A DNA stretch of 64,000 nucleotides from Rhodospirillales bacterium URHD0017 (GCA_900110395.1 FODP01000009.1:62001-126000); one strand, 5' to 3'; counted from the stretch's first letter, positions 1-9,688 are shown. The notes: generated by a model not told the origin, from the letters alone. Numbers and translations: made by a program.

Positions 1-306
1 ATCCGCAGCACCGACGTGGTCGACGCCATGGTTAAAAGCTTCGAGGCCAACGAAGCCCAGCCGCTGGCCGAGCGCCTGATGCGCGCCATCGAGGCGGGCG
101 ACGCCGCGGGCGGCGAGCTGAAGCAGATCAAGTCGGCCGGCCTGATGGTCGCCCACCGCGAAAGCTTTCCCTTCGTCGACCTGCGCGTCGACCTCGATCC
201 GCGGCCGCTGGTCCAGCTGCGCTTCCTGTGGGAGCTCTATCAGCCGACGGCGGACGAGTACGTCGTGCGCGCCGTCAATCCCGACAGCGCGCCGAAACCC
301 GTCTAG
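1..306 (+). CDS. DUF1028 family protein, C-terminal part (5' end outside window)
   Basis: The reading frame is open from base 1, so the true start lies upstream. The visible 101 codons match the C-terminal half of DUF1028 proteins: a PLAERLMRAIEAGDAAGGE stretch, then a SAGLMVAHRE strand and a DLRVDLDP segment. These are Ntn-hydrolase-like proteins of unclear function that often sit beside amino-acid or peptide catabolism genes. The catalytic N-terminus cannot be checked here. The gene converges on the minus-strand TPR gene, and the two stop codons share one CTAG. Confidence 0.8.
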   Translation: MRSTDVVDAMVKSFEANEAQPLAERLMRAIEAGDAAGGELKQIKSAGLMVAHRESFPFVDLRVDLDPRPLVQLRFLWELYQPTADEYVVRAVNPDSAPKPV

Positions 307-2552
307 GCGACTTCGGGTTCGCGGCCGCGCAGGACCCGTCGCGCCAGGAGCACGACCACCACGAAGGCGATGGCCAGGGCAGCGAGCAAGCCGCTGTGCC
401 GCCAGGCTGAGCCCGCCATCTGCTTCAGCCAGGTCGTGACGCGCCGTTGCCAGAAGGTCTTCGCTGCCTCGAAATCGGGCTCGACGCACGCCCGGCCGAA
501 GTCCTTGGCCCACGCCTGATAGGCGCCGGTCGCGACGTAGCGCTTGTAGATGGCCGTGGCCCTGGCCTCGTCGCCGCTGTCGATGGCGTAGCGGGCCGCC
601 CAGCAGAGCGTTGCGGCATAGGCCTGCGAGCGCTGCGGCAACAGGTCGGCCGCGGCAACGGCTTTGTCTGCGGCGATGGGGCGATAGTGGAACCGGGCAT
701 CGGGCTTGGGCGCGCTGGCGGCGAAGCGATTTGCCTCGTCGGGCCCAAGCAGCGGGCTCGGTGATCGCGCCAAGCCGTTGGGACTGGCCTGGCCGTAGCC
801 GTCAGGAAACGAACCATAGACCTCCCACATGTCGGGCGGCCCCGATGTTCCCGTAAGGCCCATACCCTGCACGCGGATCATCGTCGCCAGCCTGAACAAA
901 GCCTCGCCGCGCGAGACTTTCTGCCATGGCCATTCGAACGACGGGGCGCTGGCCGCCTCGATGGCGGCGATATAGCCGCGGACATCCTCGACGTTGGCGC
1001 GGTTGCCGTCGGGTTCGTCCGACGTGCGGTCCGCCTTCTTCTCCGGAAAATAGGCGAGCGCTTCAGCCGTCCGTCCGGCGCGGACCAGGCGCCGCCCCAG
1101 CAAGCTGCGCAACCCCAAAATGGGAGAGGCCGACGAACGCCAGGCGTAATCCTTCGGCGGCGCCGGCGCCGCCGGCAGCCCGTCGACGAAGGTCTTCAGC
1201 TCATCGAGGGTCAGCACGCGCTCGGCGATATAGATGACATCGCCCCAATACGTGCCGGCCACCGGGAACAGGAGCTGCAGGGAATCGCGGTACTCGCCCT
1301 GGCTCAGCCGCATGACGGCGAGTTCGCCACGCAGCCGCGTCTTCGATCCGTCGTTCAGCGATTCCGCACCCGCCTGCTCGCTTGCAGTGAAGGCCGCCGT
1401 CCAGTCGCGCACGGCGGCTTCGCGATCGCCACGCCGCAAGGCGAGCTTGGCGCGCACCCACAGGCCCAATGGCTGGCTGGTCGCCGCCACCAGTCGCTCG
1501 GCGAGATCGTAGCGGCCGCCCTGGTAGGCAAGTGCCGCGAGACGATCGACATCGGCGCCCGATGGCGCCGCCTGAGACAACACGGCCTCAATGGCGCGCA
1601 CGGTTTCGGGGTCGCGGTTCTCCTTCTCGTCCCAGTATCCGCCGCCGCGCTCGAGCGAGACGAGATAGGCGACCACAAGCCGCTGGACCAGCGGATCGGC
1701 CATGGCGAGCTTGAGATCTTCCTCCTCGCGCAGCAGCAGCCGCGACACGTCGCCCAAGGACAGCAGCGCCGTCTGCGAGCCGCGGGCGGCCTGCTCGGCG
1801 TAGAGCCGGACTGCGTTGGCGATCAATCGTGCGAAGGCGCCATCGTCGATGTCGCTCGACGGCACCGGCCAGGGCGTCTCGATGAAGCCGGCTTCCACCA
1901 GGTCGAGCCGCGCCTCCTCGCCGAGGCTTGCGACGCCGAGCCCCATGGGATCGGGGGCGCCGGCCTCGGCGTAGCGGCGTGCGGCCTGGAAGGCGGCGCG
2001 GGCCAGGTCCAACTGGCCGAGCTGCTGATGGATGCGACCGCGCATGAAGGCGGCGGCAACCGCCCGCACCCGGCGCTGGTCCGGCGGCAGGCCGTCGATC
2101 GCTTCGAAGTAGCGCAGCGCGGCTTCCAGGCGATCAGCCTTGAACTCGACGGCGCCCGCGATGTAGGTGGCGACCGCCACGGGCAGGCCGGCGCCCGCCG
2201 CGAGGGCAGCTTCGCCATTGCCCGCCGCCCGCGCCGCCTCGAGCTTCGCCTCCAGCGCGGCGACGTCGCCGCCCGCCCCGAGATCGCGCCAAGCCCCGGA
2301 TTGCGCCTCTTCGCGTTCGCTCGCGACGGATTCCGGGACGTCCGCGCGCCCGGGCTCGACGGCGCGCGGCAGGGTCGTGGCCACAGCAACCAGGCGCGAT
2401 GCCTCGAACGGGAAGTTGAGCTCGACACGGTCGGATACCGTGCGATCACGGAAGGTCAGGAGTTGCCAGGGGAAGTTCGGCCCGCAGGCCAGCGCGCCGC
2501 CGATGCCGGCCGCCGCCAGCAGCGCGGCCACAGCGAACCTATTGAACGACAT
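303..2552 (-). CDS. Exported TPR-containing protein, unknown function
   Basis: 749 residues from the ATG at 2552. I chose this start because a GGGAGGG Shine-Dalgarno lies just upstream and because it begins a signal peptide (MSFNRFAVAALLAAAGIGGALA followed by Cys), possibly a lipoprotein. The open frame continues upstream without signal character. The middle (about 130-560) is Ala/Leu/Arg-rich helical repeat with TPR-like units (for example AALRYFEAIDGLPPDQ and DLARAAFQAARRYAEAG). One hydrophobic segment near the C-terminus (LLAALAIAFVVVVLLARR) would anchor it in the inner membrane. Its start overlaps the end of the upstream DUF3142 gene by 14 bases, so the two are probably translationally coupled. 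The function is not recognised. Confidence 0.75.
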   Translation of the reverse strand: MSFNRFAVAALLAAAGIGGALACGPNFPWQLLTFRDRTVSDRVELNFPFEASRLVAVATTLPRAVEPGRADVPESVASEREEAQSGAWRDLGAGGDVAALEAKLEAARAAGNGEAALAAGAGLPVAVATYIAGAVEFKADRLEAALRYFEAIDGLPPDQRRVRAVAAAFMRGRIHQQLGQLDLARAAFQAARRYAEAGAPDPMGLGVASLGEEARLDLVEAGFIETPWPVPSSDIDDGAFARLIANAVRLYAEQAARGSQTALLSLGDVSRLLLREEEDLKLAMADPLVQRLVVAYLVSLERGGGYWDEKENRDPETVRAIEAVLSQAAPSGADVDRLAALAYQGGRYDLAERLVAATSQPLGLWVRAKLALRRGDREAAVRDWTAAFTASEQAGAESLNDGSKTRLRGELAVMRLSQGEYRDSLQLLFPVAGTYWGDVIYIAERVLTLDELKTFVDGLPAAPAPPKDYAWRSSASPILGLRSLLGRRLVRAGRTAEALAYFPEKKADRTSDEPDGNRANVEDVRGYIAAIEAASAPSFEWPWQKVSRGEALFRLATMIRVQGMGLTGTSGPPDMWEVYGSFPDGYGQASPNGLARSPSPLLGPDEANRFAASAPKPDARFHYRPIAADKAVAAADLLPQRSQAYAATLCWAARYAIDSGDEARATAIYKRYVATGAYQAWAKDFGRACVEPDFEAAKTFWQRRVTTWLKQMAGSAWRHSGLLAALAIAFVVVVLLARRVLRGREPEVA

Positions 2553-3726
2553 CGACCCTCCCCGGTTCGCTGCAGCGCGCCCAGCCGATGATGCGCTTGC
2601 GCTCGGCGCGCAGGCGGTCGTTGCCTGTCGCCTCGAGGACCAGCGGCCGGCCGGTCGCCGCGAGCTTGAAGCCATTGGCGCCGTCGGCCATCTCGCACGC
2701 CGGATCGAGCCGGACCTGGCGCGGCAGCGGTGCATCGACGGGCCCGTCGTTGGACAAGGTCACCGTCCAGAGATCGGCGCGCTCCGCCGGCACCAGCCCG
2801 GCGCTCACGCGGACCGGCGGCAGGTCGCCGGCGATCACGGCCCGCCACGTCTGCAGGCTCCAGGCGCGCGAGTCCGCGTCGGTCGGCAACCGGAACCAGG
2901 CGACGCCGACCAGCCCCTCGGGCGCGCCAAGGCGCATGGCGTGCAGGAATTTTGCGACCGCCTCGGGCGCGGCGGCAAGCAGCTCGCCGCCTCTGCCGGC
3001 GCGCAAAGGCATCTCGCCTTCGACGCTCGCCAGCCGCCCATCCGAACGCCAGGTCACGCGCACATCGTAGGCGGGAAGCGCGACGCGGAAGGGCCGATGG
3101 ATGCGCCGGCCGAAGTCGCGGACCCAGCGCTCGGCCTGGTCCGGATCGAACAGGCCGCGGCGCGGATCGTCCACGGCATGGACCTGCAGGACGATCTCGT
3201 CGAGATCGCGGGTCAGCGGCTCGAGCTGGTTCGAGGTCATCCAGGTCGGCAGGGCGGTGATCGAGAGCTTCAGGGACGGCGCCAGCCGCGATCGCAGCGC
3301 GGCGAGGAAGCGGGTGTAGGTCGCAAGCCTGGAGGTCGGGCAGTCATAGTCGATCTCCACGCCGGCCAGGATCGCCGACACCGGCTCGAGGCGCGCCACG
3401 ACCTGGTCGAGCATCGCCGGTATCCGCGCCTCGTCGAGCCGGCCGTCGATCCTGATCACGCCGATCACCGGCCTTTGCGTGGCCTGGACGTCGGGCCAGG
3501 GGATGTTGACCGCAGCCCAGCGGCCCGATGCGTCGGCTTCGGCCAGGAGAAGGCGCCAGGCGCGGACGATGTCCGCCGACCGGCTGACGCTCGAGACGAC
3601 GGAGGGGGTCCAGGCCCGCTGCCAGACATAGGCGTCGTGCGGCAGGGGCGCGGCCGTGGCCCGAATCTGCGGCATCGACCCCGACAACCCGATCACGCAC
3701 AACAACACCGCGGCGAGCAACCGCAT
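2539..3726 (-). CDS. DUF3142 domain-containing secreted protein
   Basis: 395 residues with an N-terminal signal peptide (MRLLAAVLLCVIGLSGSMP). The body fits DUF3142: HDAYVWQRAWTPSV near the start, VEIDYDCP in the middle and a predicted TIM-barrel-like core with LQVHAVD and VALPAYDV strands. The family is uncharacterised but resembles glycoside-hydrolase-like barrels. The acidic VEIDYD strand end is where such folds place catalytic acids, which is an inference. It is the first gene of a two-gene unit with the overlapping TPR protein, and the pair probably acts together in the periplasm. Confidence 0.75.
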   Translation of the reverse strand: MRLLAAVLLCVIGLSGSMPQIRATAAPLPHDAYVWQRAWTPSVVSSVSRSADIVRAWRLLLAEADASGRWAAVNIPWPDVQATQRPVIGVIRIDGRLDEARIPAMLDQVVARLEPVSAILAGVEIDYDCPTSRLATYTRFLAALRSRLAPSLKLSITALPTWMTSNQLEPLTRDLDEIVLQVHAVDDPRRGLFDPDQAERWVRDFGRRIHRPFRVALPAYDVRVTWRSDGRLASVEGEMPLRAGRGGELLAAAPEAVAKFLHAMRLGAPEGLVGVAWFRLPTDADSRAWSLQTWRAVIAGDLPPVRVSAGLVPAERADLWTVTLSNDGPVDAPLPRQVRLDPACEMADGANGFKLAATGRPLVLEATGNDRLRAERKRIIGWARCSEPGRVDVVQ

Positions 3727-3785
3727 GACGCCTTCCTTCGGGACCGTCGCCGGCCCGCCGGCAGTCTACACCATTCGCGGCGTCT

Positions 3786-5441
3786 TCACTCGCCGGTCAG
3801 CGTTGCATCGACGATTTGCTGCGCCTGATCCAGCACGCTCCGCAGATGCTCTGCGCTTGTGAAGCTTTCGCCGTAGATCTTGTAGACGTTCTCGGTGCCG
3901 GACGGACGCGCTGCGAACCAGCCACCGTCCGAGACGACTTTTATGCCGCCGATGGCCGCTCCGTTGCCCGGCGCGTGGCTCAGCACCTCGCGGATCGGAT
4001 CGCCCGCCAGCTCGACGATCTTCACCTCTTGCGGCGACAGCTTGCCCAGCCTCTTCTTCTGCTCGACCGTCGCCGGCGCGTCGACGCGGTCGGCTGCCAT
4101 GGCGCCGAGATCGCGCGTCAGGTCGCGGTAGTGCAGGCCGGGGTCCCGGCCGGTGCGAGCGGTGATCTCGCCGGCCAGCAGGGCGGCGGCGATGCCGTCC
4201 TTGTCGGTCGTCCACACCGTGCCGTCGCGGCGCAGGAAGGAGGCGCCGGCGCTCTCCTCGCCGCCGAAGCCCAGGCTGCCGTCGAACAGGCCATCGGCGA
4301 ACCACTTGAAGCCGACCGGCACCTCGTAAAGCCGGCGGCCCAGCCGCGCCGCCACCCGGTCGATCATGGCGCTGCTGACCACCGTCTTGCCCACCGCCGC
4401 CGCCGCACTCCAGCCCGGGCGATGGCGGAACAGGTAGTCGATCGCGACGGCCAGGACGTGGTTGGGCGGCATCAGGCCGGTCGAGGGCGCCACGATGCCG
4501 TGCCGGTCATGGTCGGTATCGCAGGAAAAGGCGATGTCGTACTTGTCCTTGAGCCCGACCAGCCGGCGCATGGCGTAGGGCGAGGACGGATCCATGCGGA
4601 TGCGGCCGTCCCAGTCGAGCGTCATGAAGCCGAACTGCGGATCGACCCGGTCGCTGACCACGGCGAGATCGATGCGGTAGCGCTCGGCGATGCGCGCCCA
4701 GTAGTGCACGCCGGCGCCACCCAGCGGATCGACGCCCATGCGGATGCCCGACGCGCGGATGGCGTCGAAGTCGATCACGTTGCCGAGGTCGGCGACGTAG
4801 CTCTCGAGGAAATCGTACTCGCGCACGCACGGAGCGCGCCGCGCCTCGGCAATCGGCAGGCGCTGGAGGCCGTCGAGGCCATCCATCAGCAGGGCGTTGG
4901 CCTGCTTCTCGATCCAGCTCGTGATCGCGGTGTCGGCCGGGCCGCCGTTGGGCGGATTGTACTTGAAGCCGCCATCGTCGGGCGGATTGTGCGACGGGGT
5001 GATGACGACGCCGTCGGCGAGCCCCTCGCGGCGGCCACGATTGTGCACCAGGATGGCCTGCGACACCGCAGGCGTCGGCGTGTATTCGCCGCCCCGCGAG
5101 ATCATGGTCTCGACGCCGTTGGCGGCGAATACTTCCAAGGCGCTGTCGCAGGCGGGCTGCGACAGGGCATGGGTGTCGATGCCGACGAACAGGGGGCCGG
5201 TGATCCCCTCCTTGCGCCGGTAGAGGCAGATCGCCTGGGCGATCGCCAATACATGCGCCTCGTTGAAGGTGCCGGCGAACGACGAACCGCGATGGCCCGA
5301 CGTGCCGAAGGCCACGCGCTCAGTCGCGACCGCCGGATCGGGACGGCGGTCGGCGTAAGCTGCAAGGAGCTTCGCGACGTCGACGAGCTCGGCAGGTTGG
5401 ACGGGTTCGCCGGCCCGTCGATGGAGTCTTGGCTCAGTCAT
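3786..5441 (-). CDS. pgm: Phosphoglucomutase, alpha-D-glucose phosphate-specific
   Basis: Interconverts glucose 1-phosphate and glucose 6-phosphate in the cytoplasm, feeding glycogen, trehalose and surface-sugar synthesis. 551 residues from the ATG at 5441, matching the usual length of about 546. The longer open frame adds a non-conserved N-terminus. Family signatures are FGTSGHRGSS near residue 45, the active-site serine loop TPSHNPP (Ser about 150), the metal loop CDTDHDRHG, and the sugar-binding GGEESAG segment. A C-terminal ARPSGTEN phosphate-binding loop is intact. The gene is single and divergent from the lipoprotein gene. Confidence 0.95.
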   Translation of the reverse strand: MTEPRLHRRAGEPVQPAELVDVAKLLAAYADRRPDPAVATERVAFGTSGHRGSSFAGTFNEAHVLAIAQAICLYRRKEGITGPLFVGIDTHALSQPACDSALEVFAANGVETMISRGGEYTPTPAVSQAILVHNRGRREGLADGVVITPSHNPPDDGGFKYNPPNGGPADTAITSWIEKQANALLMDGLDGLQRLPIAEARRAPCVREYDFLESYVADLGNVIDFDAIRASGIRMGVDPLGGAGVHYWARIAERYRIDLAVVSDRVDPQFGFMTLDWDGRIRMDPSSPYAMRRLVGLKDKYDIAFSCDTDHDRHGIVAPSTGLMPPNHVLAVAIDYLFRHRPGWSAAAAVGKTVVSSAMIDRVAARLGRRLYEVPVGFKWFADGLFDGSLGFGGEESAGASFLRRDGTVWTTDKDGIAAALLAGEITARTGRDPGLHYRDLTRDLGAMAADRVDAPATVEQKKRLGKLSPQEVKIVELAGDPIREVLSHAPGNGAAIGGIKVVSDGGWFAARPSGTENVYKIYGESFTSAEHLRSVLDQAQQIVDATLTGE

Positions 5442-5559
5442 GCCCGTAGCTAGCCCGCCCCGCACGCTCCGGACAAGGCAAAGGCTGTTGCCGTCCCCAC
5501 AAATGTCATCCAACCTTCAAATCGGGGACGACGTTCAAGGCTTTTGGGGGCAAGCACAC

Positions 5560-6672
5560 ATGACCGATTTCCACCGGAGGTCCGGACGGCTGCGCCGTGC
5601 GGCATCGTTGGCGCTGGCTGTCGCCGCGGCAGGCTGCTCCTCGATCGGGCCGTCGACCATGCCGCGCGACCGCACCGATTATCTTTCGGCGCTGGCGATG
5701 TCGTGGAAGGAGCAGACGCTCAGCAACGTCGTCCATATCCGCTATGGCGATACGCCGGCCTTCATCGACGTTTCGTCGATCGTAAGCTCCTACGTGTTGA
5801 GCGGCGATGTCTCGGCCGGCCTCACCGTCAACTCCAACACGACGAGCCCGGCGAACGCAGTGCCGTGGAACACGTCGGTATTCGGGATCGGCGGCAGCTA
5901 CCAGGACCGGCCGACGATCTCCTACCAGCCGCTGGTCGGCGACAAGTTCACCAAGCGCCTGATCCGGCCAATCCCGCCGCTCGGCATCTTCGAACTGATC
6001 CAGGCAGGCAACGCCGCCGACGTCGTGTTGCAGTTCACGGTGCGCTCGCTGAATGGCATCCGCAACCAGGGCACATCAGGCGGCGTGTCAGTGCCGGCCG
6101 ATCCGCAGTTCTATCCGCTGCTCGATGCCTTCCGGCGGCTGCAGGTTGCCGGGCGGCTCAGCGTACGCTCGGAGAAGCGCGGCAGCGAGGAGTTCGGGAT
6201 CTTCGTCATCAGCGAGGGGCAGACGCCGCAGGAGCAGCAGGACATCAAGTTCGTGCGCGACACGCTCAGGCTGCGCACCGGCAAGGACGGCGAGCTCGTC
6301 ATCGTGTTCGGCGCCCATCAGCGCGTCGGCAACGAGCTTGCCGTGCTGTCGCGCTCGATGGGCGACATCCTGATCGATCTCGCCATGGACGTCGAAGTGC
6401 CGCCCGAGCATGTCGCCGAGGGCCGCACCGTGGCCACGGTGCGCACCATGTCGGCGCCCAATCCGCGGGATCGGCCGATGGTGCACATCCGCTCAGGATC
6501 GATGGCGCCGGCCGGCGCCTTCGCGTCGGTGCGCTACGGCAACACGTCGTTCTGGATCGATTCGAACGACTATGCCTCCAAGCGCACCTTCACCCTGCTG
6601 ATGATCTTCACCTCGCTGGCCGAGACCGGGGTCACGCCGCAGACCCCGCAGCTCACATTGCCGGTGCGGTGA
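5560..6672 (+). CDS. Putative lipoprotein, unknown function
   Basis: 370 residues from the ATG at 5560, chosen because it is followed by a basic n-region, a hydrophobic stretch and a lipobox (VAAAGCSS), with GGGGG about ten bases upstream. The mature part has a conserved-looking ALAMSWKEQTLSNVVHIRYGDTPAFIDVSS segment and an FGIGGSYQDRPTISYQPL strand region. No enzymatic motif is visible and I do not recognise a named family. It is probably anchored to a membrane facing the periplasm. It is followed by a palindromic intergenic repeat. Confidence 0.75.
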   Translation: MTDFHRRSGRLRRAASLALAVAAAGCSSIGPSTMPRDRTDYLSALAMSWKEQTLSNVVHIRYGDTPAFIDVSSIVSSYVLSGDVSAGLTVNSNTTSPANAVPWNTSVFGIGGSYQDRPTISYQPLVGDKFTKRLIRPIPPLGIFELIQAGNAADVVLQFTVRSLNGIRNQGTSGGVSVPADPQFYPLLDAFRRLQVAGRLSVRSEKRGSEEFGIFVISEGQTPQEQQDIKFVRDTLRLRTGKDGELVIVFGAHQRVGNELAVLSRSMGDILIDLAMDVEVPPEHVAEGRTVATVRTMSAPNPRDRPMVHIRSGSMAPAGAFASVRYGNTSFWIDSNDYASKRTFTLLMIFTSLAETGVTPQTPQLTLPVR

Positions 6673-6674
6673 CG

Positions 6675-6799
6675 CCGTCGTCCCGACCGGAGCGCGTAGC
6701 GCGTAGCGGGGGGACCTTCTCTCCACGATAGACGGCTTGTCGTGGAGAGTAGGTCCCTCCGCTCCGCCTCGCCGCGCTCGGCTTCGGTCGGGACGACGG
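6675..6799. repeat. Long imperfect palindromic intergenic element
   Basis: The outer arms (CCGTCGTCCCGACCG at 6675-6689 and its exact complement at 6785-6799) and an inner pair (CTCTCCACGA at 6719-6728 with TCGTGGAGAG at 6740-6749) make a nested hairpin filling the gap between converging genes. A related element, sharing TCGTCCCGACCGGAGC and GGAGGGATCT-like segments, occurs at 18509-18634. This suggests a dispersed REP/MITE-like family. It could also act as a bidirectional terminator. Confidence 0.7.
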
Positions 6800-6802
6800 G
6801 GT

Positions 6803-8422
6803 CTACCGCCGCTTGACCGTAATGCCCGCGGCCTCGCGGTCCCAGGTCCGGTCGGTGATACCGCGGTCGCGCAACTTGTACTTCTGGATCTTGCCATTCT
6901 CGGTCGCCGGCAGGACATCGACGAACTCGAGGAAGCGCGGCACGGCGAAATAGGCCATGCGCGACTCGCAGAAGCGGATGATCGCAACCTCGTCGAGCGC
7001 GCTGCCGGGCTGGCGCACGATCGCCGCCATCACCTCGTCCTCGGCGAGCTCCGAGCGCACCGGATAGGCGGCGGCGGTGGCGATCTCGGGATGGCTCAGC
7101 AGCACCTGCTCGACCTCGAACGAGGAGACATTCTCGCCGCGCCGGCGGATCGCATCCTTCAGGCGGTCGACGAACTTGTAGTAGCCGTCGGCCTCGCGGA
7201 CGACGCGGTCGCCGGTATGGAACCAGAGGTTCCGCCAGGCTTCGACCGTCTTCTCGGGCGTGCCGAAATAGCCGGTGGCGAAGGCAAAGGGCGCCGCGGC
7301 GCGCAGCATCAGCTCGCCCGGCGTGCCGTCCGGCACCTCGTTGTCCTCGTCGTCCACGACGCGCGCGTAAAAGCCCTCGGCCAGGCGGCCCATGGTGCCG
7401 GGCTTGCACTCGGCGATCGGTGAGCCGATCACGAAATTGGTCTCGGTCGAGCCGTAGCCGTCCAGGATGGCGATGCCGGTGCGCCTGGTAAACTCGGCAT
7501 GAAAGTGACCGGGCACGCCGGGGGCAAGCGCAATGCGCGTGCGATGCCCGTGCTCCGCAGGCGCAGCCTCGCGCGACAGCAGGATCGGCACCATCGCCCC
7601 CAGGAGATATGTCACCGTCGCGCGACGCTCCGCCAGCGTCGAGAAGAAGGCCGATGCCGAGAAGCGGCTCTCGAAGATCGCCGTCGCGCCAGTGATCAGC
7701 GCCTGGAAGAAGGTATTGAGCGCATTGGTATGGAAGAGCGGCAGGGTCGTGCAGAGGACGTCGTCGCCGCCGACGCCCAGCAGATGGGCCGTGTGGACGC
7801 CCCACCAGAAGAACTGCGCATGCGGGCAGCACACGCCCTTCGACGGGCCGGTCGTGCCGGAGGTGTAGAGGATCGCCAATGTGTCGCTCGGCCGGGTCGG
7901 CGCCGCGGCAACGGCCTCGCCCGCCGCCGGCAGAGGTCGTGCGATCGCCGGCGCCTTCACGCCGCTTGGCGAATCGATGACCCAGATCGTTTCCAGCGGC
8001 AGGGCCGTGAGATCGACGTGTTCGAGCGCCCCCAGCAAGGCGGCTTCGATCACCATGAGCCTGGCGCCGGAATCTTCCAGAATGTGGCGCAGCTGCAGGC
8101 CGCGCGATGCGGTGTTGATCGGCACCAGGATGGCGCCGAGCCAGGCCGCGCCCAGGAATATCTCGATGAACTCCGGGCGGTTCTCGCAAATGAGCGCGAC
8201 GCGATCGCCCTGGCGCAAACCAGCCGCGTGCAGCCGGCCGGCCGAGCGCGCGGCGAGCTCGGGCGTCTCGGCAAAGCTCCAGCTTGTCTCACCCGCCTGC
8301 ACCAGCGGCTTGGCGCCGAATTTCCGGGCCTGGGCCTGCAGCATGACCGCCACGCTGCGATCGCCCGGGGCGAAGAAACGGCTGGCATCAAGCGGTTCGC
8401 GGCTCGTCATCGCGGCGTCCAT
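6803..8422 (-). CDS. AMP-dependent acyl-CoA ligase (ANL superfamily)
   Basis: 539 residues. It activates a carboxylate to its CoA thioester with ATP. The P-loop is ILYTSGTTGPSKG, with DGYGSTETNF (A5), WFHTGDRV (A7), YYKFVDRLKDAIRRRGENVSS (A8 hinge) and GKIQKYKLR (A10 catalytic Lys), all intact. Sequence style is close to CaiC-like and other ligases acting on small acids, so the substrate cannot be fixed by sequence. It is the last gene of the ten-gene minus-strand operon, four bases from the MarR gene. In the proposed indole-acetate route it would make the CoA ester of indoleacetate or dioxindole-acetate (inference). Confidence 0.9.
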   Translation of the reverse strand: MDAAMTSREPLDASRFFAPGDRSVAVMLQAQARKFGAKPLVQAGETSWSFAETPELAARSAGRLHAAGLRQGDRVALICENRPEFIEIFLGAAWLGAILVPINTASRGLQLRHILEDSGARLMVIEAALLGALEHVDLTALPLETIWVIDSPSGVKAPAIARPLPAAGEAVAAAPTRPSDTLAILYTSGTTGPSKGVCCPHAQFFWWGVHTAHLLGVGGDDVLCTTLPLFHTNALNTFFQALITGATAIFESRFSASAFFSTLAERRATVTYLLGAMVPILLSREAAPAEHGHRTRIALAPGVPGHFHAEFTRRTGIAILDGYGSTETNFVIGSPIAECKPGTMGRLAEGFYARVVDDEDNEVPDGTPGELMLRAAAPFAFATGYFGTPEKTVEAWRNLWFHTGDRVVREADGYYKFVDRLKDAIRRRGENVSSFEVEQVLLSHPEIATAAAYPVRSELAEDEVMAAIVRQPGSALDEVAIIRFCESRMAYFAVPRFLEFVDVLPATENGKIQKYKLRDRGITDRTWDREAAGITVKRR

Positions 8423-8425
8423 CGG

Positions 8426-8947
8426 TCAGCTCTTCACGTGCGTATCGAGGTTGCGATGGAGCAGCGTCAGGTTCTGCAGCAGCTCCGACTGCGCCTCGAT
8501 ACTGAGCTCACCCAGGATGGACACGACCCACTCCTCGTGCCGCCGCGCCATGCGCAGGAAGCTTTCGCGGCCCTTGCGCGTGAGGCGGACGATGACGCTG
8601 CGGCGGTCGGCGGGATCGTAGGCGCGGACCACCAGGCCGCCCTGCATCAGCTTGTCGACCAGCCCGGTGATGGCGCCGTTGGACACGATCAGCCGGCGCG
8701 ACAGGTCGGACATGGTGAGCCCGTCGGGAAAGCGTTCGAGCTGCGCCAGCACGTCGAAGCGCGCCATGGAAGTCTTGAACTCCTTGCGCAGCCGCTGACT
8801 GAGGATGCTCTCCATCTTGCCCGAGCAGCCGATCAGCCTGAGCCACAGCCGCAGCTCGAGGTGTCCCTTCTCCTCGACCGCCATTGCGTGGCCGTTGGCC
8901 CGGCTGCGTGGCCTGGAGGTCGCCTGTCTGGTGATGGACCCGCTCAT
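8426..8947 (-). CDS. MarR family transcriptional regulator
   Basis: 173 residues with the winged helix at about 50-130: RFDVLAQLERFPDGLTMSDLSRRLIVSNGAITGLVDKL (helix-turn-helix), then DPADRRSVIVRLT (wing). These regulators usually repress catabolic genes and respond to an aromatic acid or CoA ester. It lies inside the operon it may control, 12 bases after the SDR gene. It is clearly related to the second MarR at 27397-27852, sharing MSDLSR, LVSNG/LIVSNG and the DRR wing, so the two probably recognise similar sites or ligands. Confidence 0.92.
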   Translation of the reverse strand: MSGSITRQATSRPRSRANGHAMAVEEKGHLELRLWLRLIGCSGKMESILSQRLRKEFKTSMARFDVLAQLERFPDGLTMSDLSRRLIVSNGAITGLVDKLMQGGLVVRAYDPADRRSVIVRLTRKGRESFLRMARRHEEWVVSILGELSIEAQSELLQNLTLLHRNLDTHVKS

Positions 8948-8959
8948 GTCGAAATTCCC

Positions 8960-9688
8960 TCAGATGACCAGCGTGCCGACGCTGGCGCCGCCGCAGACGT
9001 AGAGAACCTGGCCGGTGACGAACGACGCTTCCGGGCCGGCGAAGAACAGCACGGCGTTGGCGACGTCCTCGGGCTGGCCGAGCCGGCGCATCGGAATGGC
9101 CGCGGCCAGCGCGGCCTCGCGCTCGCTGCCGGCGGGAACGATCTCATGGAACATCTGCGTGCCCTGGATGGGACCAGGCGCCACCATGTTCACGGTGATG
9201 CCGAAGGGCGCCAGTTCCAGCGCCCATGTCCGGCCCATGCCGATGATGCCGGCCTTGGTCGCCGAGTAGGCCGTGCGGCCGGTGGCGCCCAGCGCGGCGC
9301 GCGAGGAGATCAGCACGACACGGCCGAAGCGGCGTTGCTTCATCTTCGGCAGCGACGCATCGAGCAGGATCAACGCCGTCCCGAGATGGAGCTGCGCCAG
9401 GGCTGCGATATCCGAAGCCGGCGTCGCCTCAACGGGATTGGGGCGGATGACGCCGGCGTTGTGCACGATGTGCGTGACGTCATGCTGGCCGGCGATCTCC
9501 GCCGCCACCTCGGCCGTCGCCTTGGCGTCCAGAAGATCGACCGTGCGGGCTTCCAGGCAGGGGTGCGACCAGTCAGGCTTGTCGAGGGCGAGCGAGACGA
9601 CGCGATGGCCGCGGTCGAGCATCGCCTTGGCGATTGCGGCGCCGATGCCGCCGCTCGCACCGGTGACGATGGCGGTCGCCTCGCTCAC
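8960..9688 (-). CDS. Short-chain dehydrogenase/reductase (SDR)
   Basis: 242 residues from the GTG at 9688. That start overlaps the upstream stop as GTGA and places the Rossmann motif TGASGGIG at residues 9-16. The open frame extends much further upstream but has no homology there. The NAG motif is present (HNAGVIRP), with catalytic Ser (VVLISSRA) and YSATK. It oxidises or reduces an alcohol/ketone with NAD(P). In the operon it could dehydrogenate a dihydrodiol or hydroxyl intermediate made by the Rieske dioxygenase (inference). Confidence 0.88.
   Translation of the reverse strand: MSEATAIVTGASGGIGAAIAKAMLDRGHRVVSLALDKPDWSHPCLEARTVDLLDAKATAEVAAEIAGQHDVTHIVHNAGVIRPNPVEATPASDIAALAQLHLGTALILLDASLPKMKQRRFGRVVLISSRAALGATGRTAYSATKAGIIGMGRTWALELAPFGITVNMVAPGPIQGTQMFHEIVPAGSEREAALAAAIPMRRLGQPEDVANAVLFFAGPEASFVTGQVLYVCGGASVGTLVI

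Noticed and set aside
2167-3828. 553-residue open frame antisense to the DUF3142/TPR genes
   Set aside because: Arg/Pro/Gly-rich composition without domain motifs; it is the usual shadow of high-GC coding DNA, and the minus-strand genes carry signal peptides and family motifs.
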